64,000 nt of DNA from Tengunoibacter tsumagoiensis (GTDB taxonomy: Bacteria > Chloroflexota > Ktedonobacteria > Ktedonobacterales > Ktedonobacteraceae), in contig NZ_BIFR01000001.1 of the NCBI RefSeq assembly GCF_003967535.1, positions 3,533,001-3,597,000 of the forward strand, read 5' to 3'. Position 1 is the stretch's first letter, and each line of letters starts with the position of its first letter. Shown one piece after another: positions 58,473-64,000 of the stretch. The translations under genes and the position numbers were made by a program. The notes under the pieces are model-generated. The model was not told the DNA's origin and searched no databases. It saw nothing but the letters and a program-made list of their open reading frames with translations.

Positions 58473-60935
58473 TTATTTCTCCAGACCGATAGTAATCACC
58501 CCCTCTTTTCGTGCGATCTCGGTTGCACCATGGAGCGCGAGACCTGTGCCAATGCTTAATCCTCTGGCCCGGGTCACGCTCATGATATCTAGCCGTGCCG
58601 CTTCGAGCATTGTGGCCAGTTGCTCGTCTGGTGTGGAAAGAAACAACCAGCTCAGTTCGGCACCCAACGAGATGCTCGCCTCGCTCTTGTAACGCCGCAC
58701 AGCCGTAGCAACTTCGATCAAAATCTCGCCCGCAGCTTCTGCCTGCTCGCTCGCCCAGTCCGGGTTTGCCTCTGGCCAGCACGTCAGATGTATCGAGGGA
58801 TGGCCCTCGTGCCCGGCGAACAGCCCGTGATAGATTTCTTCAGTCACATAGGGAAGGAAAGGAGCAAAAAGCTTGAGCGTCGTCAGCAGAGCCGAATAGA
58901 GCGTGTAGCGCGCACCTTCTCGGAGTGGGCTGGCCTCGCCATAGATCCGCTCTTTGCACATTTCCAGGTAGTTGTCAGCCAGATCGTGCCAGAAAAAGCT
59001 CTCGATCTCGCCTTTGGCCGTGGCGTACTCGTAGTTCTGGAGAAGATTAGTTGCACGTCGGATGACGCTCACCAGGCGAGCCAACAGCCAGCGATCGGTT
59101 GGCGTGAGCTCGATTCCATCGGTCACCGGTTGATACCCCTCCAAAAAGCGCTCGCTGAAACGAGCCACATTCCAGAGCTTGGTGACCAGTTTCGCACCGT
59201 TCTTGATCTTCTCCTCGCTAATTAACGTGTCTTTACCAAAACCGGTCGAAGCTGCCCAGTAGCGCACAGCGTCGGCAGAATAGCGTTCGATCATCTTCAG
59301 TGGGGCCATGGGACCACCGCCGCGGCTCTTGCTGATCTTCTCGCCGCCAGCTCCAGCCAGGCCCCATCCAGAGAGCGCCACGGTCTTCCAGGGTAGGGTA
59401 TTAAAGTGATGGAAAGACTTTACGATGGTATCAAAGGCCCAGGTGCGAATGATTTCATGTCCCTGTGGGCGTAGCGCGAAAGGTGACACTCGCGCATAGA
59501 GAGCCGGATCCGCGAACCAGCGCCCTGCGATCTGTGGCGACATCGAGGAAGTGGCCCAGGTATCCATCACATCCTCTTCCGGCGCGAAGTCCGTACAGCC
59601 ACACTGACAGCTATGTGTGGGCTGCTGCGTCGTTGGATCAATCGGCAGCAGTTCCTCGTCGGCCAGCAGCACCTCGCCGCACTGGCGACAGTACCAGAGT
59701 GGAAAGGGCACGCCAAAGTAGCGCTGGCGCGAGATACACCAGTCCCAACCCAGGTTCTCCACCCACTCGCGATAGCGGGTGTGCATATGTTCTGGCTGCC
59801 ACTCGATCTGCTCCCCAGCCTCAAGCAACTGCTGCTTGAAATCGAGCACACGAATAAACCACTGCCAGGCCACCAGGTACTCCACCGGCGTATCGCAGCG
59901 CTCATGCACACGCACGGATTGTGTCACAGACTCGCGCTTCAGCAGCAAACCGTGCTCTTCTAGCTGCGCCACCATACGTTGCCTCGCTGCCTTTGTGCTC
60001 AGCCCCGCAAATTCACCCGCAGCCTCAGTCATGCGCCCATCACGTCCGATGATGATCTTGAGGGGCAGTTTGTGCGTATACCACCATTCCACATCAGTCA
60101 CGTCGCCAAAGGTACAGCACATCACTGCACCAGTACCTTTGGCGGGATCGGCCTTTGGATCAGCCAGTAGCGGCACCTTGAACCCCAGCAGCGGCACCGT
60201 CACCTGTGAGCCAATCAGATGAGTATAGCGTGTATCTTCAGGATGCACAAACAAAGCCACACAGGCGGACAGTAACTCTGGCCGCGTCGTGGCGATCGGT
60301 AATGCCGAGCCACTCTCCAGGGTGAAAACAATGGTGACAAACTCGCTCTCTCGCTCCAGGTCGTTTAGTTCTGCCTGAGCAATAGCAGTGTGGCATGTGG
60401 GACACCAGATGGTCGGGGCCTCACGGCGATAAGCCAGGTCCTTTTTGTAGAGGTCGATAAAGGACCACTGCGAGGTTTTGCGCGACCACTCGTCGATGCT
60501 GCGATAGCTGTAACGCCAGTCAACTGAGAGGCCAAGCCGCTGCCAGATCGTCTGGTAATCCTTCTCGACTTCATCGCTCACCTCCAGACACTTCTCAATA
60601 AAGGCTGTGCGACCCACCTGGAGAGCAGTGATGCCCATACGCTTCTCCACCAGCCGTTCGGTGGGCAGCCCATTATCTTCATAGCCCATAGGGTAGAATA
60701 CGTTGTAGCCATTCATGCGCCAGAAACGGGCCATAAAATCAGTATGACTGTAAGAATAAGCATGGCCGAGGTGCAAGTTGCCCGACGCGGTCAATGGAGG
60801 GGTGTCGATAGCGTAAATCTCACGTTGTTCGGGTTGCTCGTCCTCACGTTTGAAGTGGTAGGTGCCCTCGCGCTGCCAGAGATCGCACAGGGCCGGTTCA
60901 GTTATACTAGGGTCGTACCGTTTGGACAGACTCAT
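58473..60935 (-). CDS. valS: Valyl-tRNA synthetase
   Basis: About 820 residues of class I valyl-tRNA synthetase, charging tRNA-Val. The HIGH-type motif is HLGH in TPPLTASGNLHLGHAYSY, and the KMSKS-type motif is KISKS near residue 545. An editing (CP1) domain with TTRPELLSACVALFVHPED is present. YPMGYEDNGLPTERLVEK and the lack of the C-terminal coiled-coil arm resemble the shorter archaeal/Rickettsia-type ValRS rather than the common bacterial form. A zinc-like Cys pair (WCPTCH and CRQCGE) is visible. The ATG at 60935 has AAGGAG at good spacing. It is controlled by the T-box leader and terminator just upstream. Confidence 0.93.
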   Translation of the reverse strand: MSLSKRYDPSITEPALCDLWQREGTYHFKREDEQPEQREIYAIDTPPLTASGNLHLGHAYSYSHTDFMARFWRMNGYNVFYPMGYEDNGLPTERLVEKRMGITALQVGRTAFIEKCLEVSDEVEKDYQTIWQRLGLSVDWRYSYRSIDEWSRKTSQWSFIDLYKKDLAYRREAPTIWCPTCHTAIAQAELNDLERESEFVTIVFTLESGSALPIATTRPELLSACVALFVHPEDTRYTHLIGSQVTVPLLGFKVPLLADPKADPAKGTGAVMCCTFGDVTDVEWWYTHKLPLKIIIGRDGRMTEAAGEFAGLSTKAARQRMVAQLEEHGLLLKRESVTQSVRVHERCDTPVEYLVAWQWFIRVLDFKQQLLEAGEQIEWQPEHMHTRYREWVENLGWDWCISRQRYFGVPFPLWYCRQCGEVLLADEELLPIDPTTQQPTHSCQCGCTDFAPEEDVMDTWATSSMSPQIAGRWFADPALYARVSPFALRPQGHEIIRTWAFDTIVKSFHHFNTLPWKTVALSGWGLAGAGGEKISKSRGGGPMAPLKMIERYSADAVRYWAASTGFGKDTLISEEKIKNGAKLVTKLWNVARFSERFLEGYQPVTDGIELTPTDRWLLARLVSVIRRATNLLQNYEYATAKGEIESFFWHDLADNYLEMCKERIYGEASPLREGARYTLYSALLTTLKLFAPFLPYVTEEIYHGLFAGHEGHPSIHLTCWPEANPDWASEQAEAAGEILIEVATAVRRYKSEASISLGAELSWLFLSTPDEQLATMLEAARLDIMSVTRARGLSIGTGLALHGATEIARKEGVITIGLEK

Positions 60936-60957
60936 GTCCATCGCTCCTTTTCCCAAT

Positions 60958-61309
60958 AAAAAAACCCTTCAATCCACATGAGGACGAAAGGGTCGGTCTT
61001 TTCGCGGTACCACCTCAATTCGCCGGGCGTTGCCGCACCGACGCACTCGTTACCCCGACGGCTCGCCAGCTTCGCTCATAATACCTATCCAGATTCACGC
61101 CAGACGCATCTACCGAGTTAATCAGGGCCTCGCTATAACGGGCTAACCCGTGCTGGATCTACTCACCGCGTTCACACGGCTTTCTTCCGCATTGCCTCTG
61201 GGCGACATTCAACTCCAGCCGCTGCGAAGGGCTTTCAGCCATCGACCCTTCTTCTCTATCAGCTTGCTAGAGGTCTACTCTTCCCGGCGTATTCCTATGC
61301 TGTTGTGTG
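60958..61309 (-). promoter_or_regulatory. T-box riboswitch leader of valS
   Basis: On the minus strand the T-box core GGTGGTACCGCGAA (reverse complement of 61001-61014) is followed by CGACCCTTTCGTCC and a terminator (stem about 60964-60970 with 60986-60993) ending in T7. About 290 bases of stem-rich leader precede it, down to a promoter start near 61309. Uncharged tRNA-Val binding would disrupt the terminator and switch valS on. The specifier codon could not be assigned with confidence, though a GUC is plausible. Confidence 0.92.
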
Positions 61310-61315
61310 TTACTA

Positions 61316-61345
61316 AGTATACCCAACTACAAAGGAGGCGGTCAA
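61316..61345 (-). promoter_or_regulatory. Sigma-A promoter of valS
   Basis: Read on the minus strand, TTGACC (61340-61345) and TATACT (61316-61321) are 18 bases apart, near-consensus. Transcription would start at about 61309 and run into the T-box leader. The insertion element begins roughly 50 bases beyond the -35 box. Confidence 0.8.
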
Positions 61346-61396
61346 TGGTTATGAAAGCTTATCTACTATTACTTTCTTTATAATGAACCCAGGAAT

Positions 61397-62584
61397 TGAG
61401 ACAAAAAAAGTTGAAGGTTTAAGGTGGAAGATGGAAGATGGCAAACAAGAGAAAACAGTATACAGCAGATTTCAAAGCGCAGATCGTTCGAGAAATCCTC
61501 AAAGAGGAGAAAACCATTGGACAGCTTGCTTCAGAGCATGAGCTGCACTCAAACATGCTTTACCGCTGGCGAGATCAGGCTCTTGCGAGAATGCCAACCC
61601 TTTTCAGCGATCAGCAAGCACAAGAGCAGACAGCCAAAGAAAGTGCCTGGGAAAAAGAACGGGATGAGTTGTATGCGGAAATCGGACGGCTGAGTACTCA
61701 GTTGAGCTGGTTGAAAAAAAATGCGGTCACCTGCTTGAGTCGGGATCAGCGTCGGCAGCTCATTGATTGGACGGAGCGGGAGATTGCTGTGATGACGCAA
61801 GCCGAGCTGGTGCAGTTGAACCGATCGGGGCTCTCCTATCAACCGGTTGGTGCTTCCGCTGAGAAAATCGAACTGAAGCATCGTATTGATGAGCTCTATA
61901 CAGCGCATCCCTCCTACGGATATCGACGCATCACGGCGCATTTGCGTCGCCAAGGTCTGCTTGTGAATCACAAAGCCGTGGCACGCCATATGCGAGAGAT
62001 GGGCTTGACTGCACTCTATCCTGGCCCCAATCTTTCCAAGCGTGCTCATCAAGCCGCCATTTATCCATACTTGCTTGCTCATGTCACGGCCAGTTATCCC
62101 AATCATGTTTGGGGAATTGACATCACCTACATCCGCCTGAGAAGCGGCTGGATGTATCTGGTCGCCGTGTTGGACTGGTATTCGAGATACGTGATCAGTT
62201 GGCAATTGGATCAAACCATGCAGCTCCCTTTTGTGCTGGAAGCCGTTCAAACAGCGCTGCGCCAGGCTCGTCCACTCATTTTCAATAGTGATCAAGGGAG
62301 CCAATTTACCAGCACGCAGTATCTTGAGCTTCTTAAAGAACACGCGGTTCAAATCAGCATGGATAGTCGATGTCGAGCGCTCGACAACATTTTTACGGAA
62401 CGTCTTTGGAGAACCGTGAAATATGAGGAGGTGTATTTGAAAGAATATGAAAGTCCTCGGGATGCACGCAACAGCTTAACCGACTATTTGCATTTCTACA
62501 ATAATGAGCAGCTTCACCAATCACTGCAGTATCGTACTCCTTCAGAGGTGTATTTTGTTCATTCCAGTTGAAAAGTCAATCTCA
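61397..62584 (+). mobile_element. IS3-family insertion sequence
   Basis: The transposase gene (61438-62571) is flanked by tgagacaaaaaaagttgaag on the left, similar in form to IS150-type ends (TG...AAAAAGTTG). On the right, tctca (62580-62584) could be the end. The terminal repeats match only over TGAGA/TCTCA, so the boundaries are provisional. A 9-bp stem (ctcatggag/ctccatgag, 62581-62604) overlaps the proposed right end. Confidence 0.6.
61438..62571 (+). CDS. IS3-family transposase, OrfA and OrfB as one frame
   Basis: A 377-residue transposase. An N-terminal OrfA-type helix-turn-helix (KRKQYTADFKAQIVREILKE, then TIGQLASEHELHSNMLYRWR) is followed by a coiled region and, from about residue 125, the OrfB part with the DDE catalytic core: GIDITYI, NSDQGSQF and the Glu in TERLWRTVKYEE. 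In most IS3 elements these parts need a -1 frameshift; here they are joined in-frame across an A8 run near 61711. It appears complete and could be active. Confidence 0.93.
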   Translation: MANKRKQYTADFKAQIVREILKEEKTIGQLASEHELHSNMLYRWRDQALARMPTLFSDQQAQEQTAKESAWEKERDELYAEIGRLSTQLSWLKKNAVTCLSRDQRRQLIDWTEREIAVMTQAELVQLNRSGLSYQPVGASAEKIELKHRIDELYTAHPSYGYRRITAHLRRQGLLVNHKAVARHMREMGLTALYPGPNLSKRAHQAAIYPYLLAHVTASYPNHVWGIDITYIRLRSGWMYLVAVLDWYSRYVISWQLDQTMQLPFVLEAVQTALRQARPLIFNSDQGSQFTSTQYLELLKEHAVQISMDSRCRALDNIFTERLWRTVKYEEVYLKEYESPRDARNSLTDYLHFYNNEQLHQSLQYRTPSEVYFVHSS

Positions 62585-63258
62585 TGGAGTCGCTTCTCCA
62601 TGAGCTCAAGCAAGGAAAGGAGATTTCACCTTAGAAAATCGCTTTCTATTGTCTTGACAAAGGGGTTCACAATGTGCGCCGTTTCGGCCCACTATCAATT
62701 CCCATACAATATGGGGGAGGAAGAGAGTAAAACATCCTCCAGGACACCAGCTTACTTCGCGAGGAAACTCAAAGAGAACAAGAGCATGCTGTGAAAGCGG
62801 AAAGAAACAGAAGGCGTGTATGTTCGCGTTCCGCAAGTCCTGAACGCATGGTGAGACTGGGATTGTCGAACCCAAGTTCCGCACGGTCATACCCACGACC
62901 CGTCACTCCACGCAAAAGGTGGCGACACCGGATACACATTTGGTATGGTGAAATGTGAAAAGACACCTGAAGCCACCAGGCTGAAGGATCACTCTCTCCG
63001 GTGAGTAGCAGTTAAGGAAATTGAGAAGGAACGAAAGGGCACCTACCCGTTCTAAACGTTGATAGAGGGTAAATACGGGATCGCCTACCAGGGGAAACCC
63101 TCACGGTGACGGAACCCCCATAGTACGACAGAAAAAGAAACAACACATTGTTTTTTTTTTGAAGGAAGGGGCAGCTCTTGAAAAAGAGCCAGAGCGCACC
63201 CTTGATACAGGTGCGCAGGGAAGGTATCAAGAAGTTCATACACGCGGAGGCATGCGCA
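62585..63258. other. Spacer and group II intron RNA leader
   Basis: About 90 bases after the insertion element, GTGCGCC at 62674 begins the group II intron. The remainder up to the maturase start is intron RNA (domain I-III type sequence with GAAA, GGAAAC and similar tracts). No separate gene. Confidence 0.6.
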
Positions 63259-64000
63259 ATGCAAACCACCGAAACGTACCTGGGACTTCTCCGAGAACGT
63301 GGCAAGAAAGGCTTGCCACTCCAACGAGTCTATCGACAACTGTTCAATCCATATCTGTATCTCACAGCTTACGGCAAGCTGTACAGGAATGCAGGAGCCA
63401 TGACCAGAGGCATCACCAGCGAGACCGTTGATGCGATGTCAACAGAGAAGATTGAGACCATCATTGCTGCTCTACGTACCGAGCGGTACCAATGGAAGCC
63501 AGCGAAGCGGGTCTACATTTTAAAGCGGAATGGGAAAAAGCGGCCACTAGGCATGCCTGTTTGGAGCGACAAACTCCTAGCGGAAGTCATCCGAATGATC
63601 CTTTCAGCTTACTATGATTGCCAATTCAGCGAACACTCGCATGGATTTCGCGAAGGACGCGGTTGTCACACCGCACTCCAGGAGATTTACTCTACTTGGA
63701 AGGGTTGTACATGGATTATCGAAGGCGATATTTCCGACTGCTTTGGATCACTCTCACACGAACTGCTCATGCACACCTTGTCAGAGAAAATCCAAGATGG
63801 ACGTTTCCTTCACCTCATCAAAAAGCTCCTAGATGCAGGATATCTTGAGGAATGGACATTCAATCGTACGCTGAGTGGGGTACCACAAGGTTCAGTGCTC
63901 AGTCCTTTGCTCTCCAATATCCTACTCGATAAACTGGACACATTTGTCGAAACTACGCTGATCCCGCGCTACACGAGAGGGAAAAGAAGAAAACACAACA
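62674..64000 (+). mobile_element. Group II intron, 5' part (continues beyond the window)
   Basis: Starts with the consensus GTGCGCC, contains about 585 bases of structured RNA, and carries a maturase/reverse transcriptase reading frame from 63259. The 3' end, with domains V and VI, is outside the window. The maturase type cannot be settled without it. Confidence 0.85.
63259..64000 (+). CDS. Group II intron reverse transcriptase/maturase, N-terminal part (cut by window edge)
   Basis: 247 codons remain open to the end of the window. Reverse transcriptase blocks are in order: RVYRQLFNPYLYLTAYGKLY (RT0), KRPLGMPVWSDKLL (RT2-like), FREGRGCHTAL, IIEGDISDCFGS (RT3, first catalytic Asp) and PQGSVLSPLLSNILLDKL (RT4). 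The YADD and maturase X domains lie beyond 64000. GGAGG is 8 bases before the ATG. The frame is intact so far, so the intron may be mobile. Confidence 0.92.
   Translation, partial: MQTTETYLGLLRERGKKGLPLQRVYRQLFNPYLYLTAYGKLYRNAGAMTRGITSETVDAMSTEKIETIIAALRTERYQWKPAKRVYILKRNGKKRPLGMPVWSDKLLAEVIRMILSAYYDCQFSEHSHGFREGRGCHTALQEIYSTWKGCTWIIEGDISDCFGSLSHELLMHTLSEKIQDGRFLHLIKKLLDAGYLEEWTFNRTLSGVPQGSVLSPLLSNILLDKLDTFVETTLIPRYTRGKRRKHN

Larger units (their letters stand above)
60936..61437. other. valS control region and gap to the IS3 element
   Basis: The first 370 bases are the T-box leader and promoter of valS (listed separately). The rest, to the transposase start at 61438, includes the left end of the insertion element. 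No further gene. Confidence 0.6.

Noticed and set aside
1..64000. tRNA genes, rRNA genes and CRISPR arrays
   Set aside because: I looked for TPsiC-type GGTTCAAATCC stretches, rRNA landmarks and regularly spaced repeats and saw none. A covariance search would be needed to be certain.

Overview
The window looks like a chromosomal segment of a Chloroflexota bacterium, most likely of class Ktedonobacteria. This is an inference from gene content (Pkn2-type kinase, S53 peptidase, phosphorylase-type trehalose glycosyltransferase, GAF/PAS kinases, IMPase and DUF72 proteins), roughly balanced base composition and clean Shine-Dalgarno sites. It was not tested by any search. No rRNA, tRNA or CRISPR array was seen.

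Layout. 1-6.5 kb: the 5' end of a Ser/Thr kinase, a phosphotransferase, a short-chain dehydrogenase and a secreted HExxE protein, set in repeat-rich DNA with two palindromic families and a foldback region. 6.5-18.8 kb: MMPL exporter with a TetR-like operator, trehalose phosphorylase-like GT4 enzyme, MFS exporter, PLP synthase with CBS domains, a paralogue of the secreted HExxE protein, a membrane protein and an S53 peptidase without a prodomain. 19-27.6 kb: pckA, murD, a large cytosolic PAS/GAF histidine kinase with an OmpR-type regulator, a lone receiver protein and two tiny conserved-looking genes. 27.8-33.6 kb: acuB next to an AcuC-AcuA fusion, an S9 peptidase and a membrane protein. 33.8-40.4 kb: an apparently co-oriented set of DNA methyltransferase, IMPase and lipoprotein L,D-transpeptidase; then a C39-like peptidase, a DUF72 protein and a GT4 enzyme, separated by strong bidirectional terminators. 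41-45.4 kb: NarL-type two-component pair and a GH31 alpha-glucosidase. 45.5-52.4 kb: an ECF transporter operon, a flavin reductase and a UvrD-type helicase. 53.2-58.3 kb: a sulfonate-type ABC transporter, a LysR regulator, and a deletion scar joining two 5'-truncated genes (pcaD-like and HxlR). 58.4-64 kb: valyl-tRNA synthetase under a T-box leader with a clear promoter, followed by an IS3-family element and the 5' part of a group II intron that runs off the window.

The most notable locus is acuB/acuC-acuA. In Bacillus, AcuA acetylates and AcuC deacetylates acetyl-CoA synthetase, with AcuB as a CBS/ACT protein of the same operon. Here writer and eraser are one polypeptide whose start overlaps the end of acuB, which suggests a compact, nucleotide-sensing switch for lysine acetylation. 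No acetyl-CoA synthetase gene lies in the window.

Coordinates of starts were chosen from ribosome binding sites and family N-termini, so several differ from the longest open frame. Functions are from reading motifs only.
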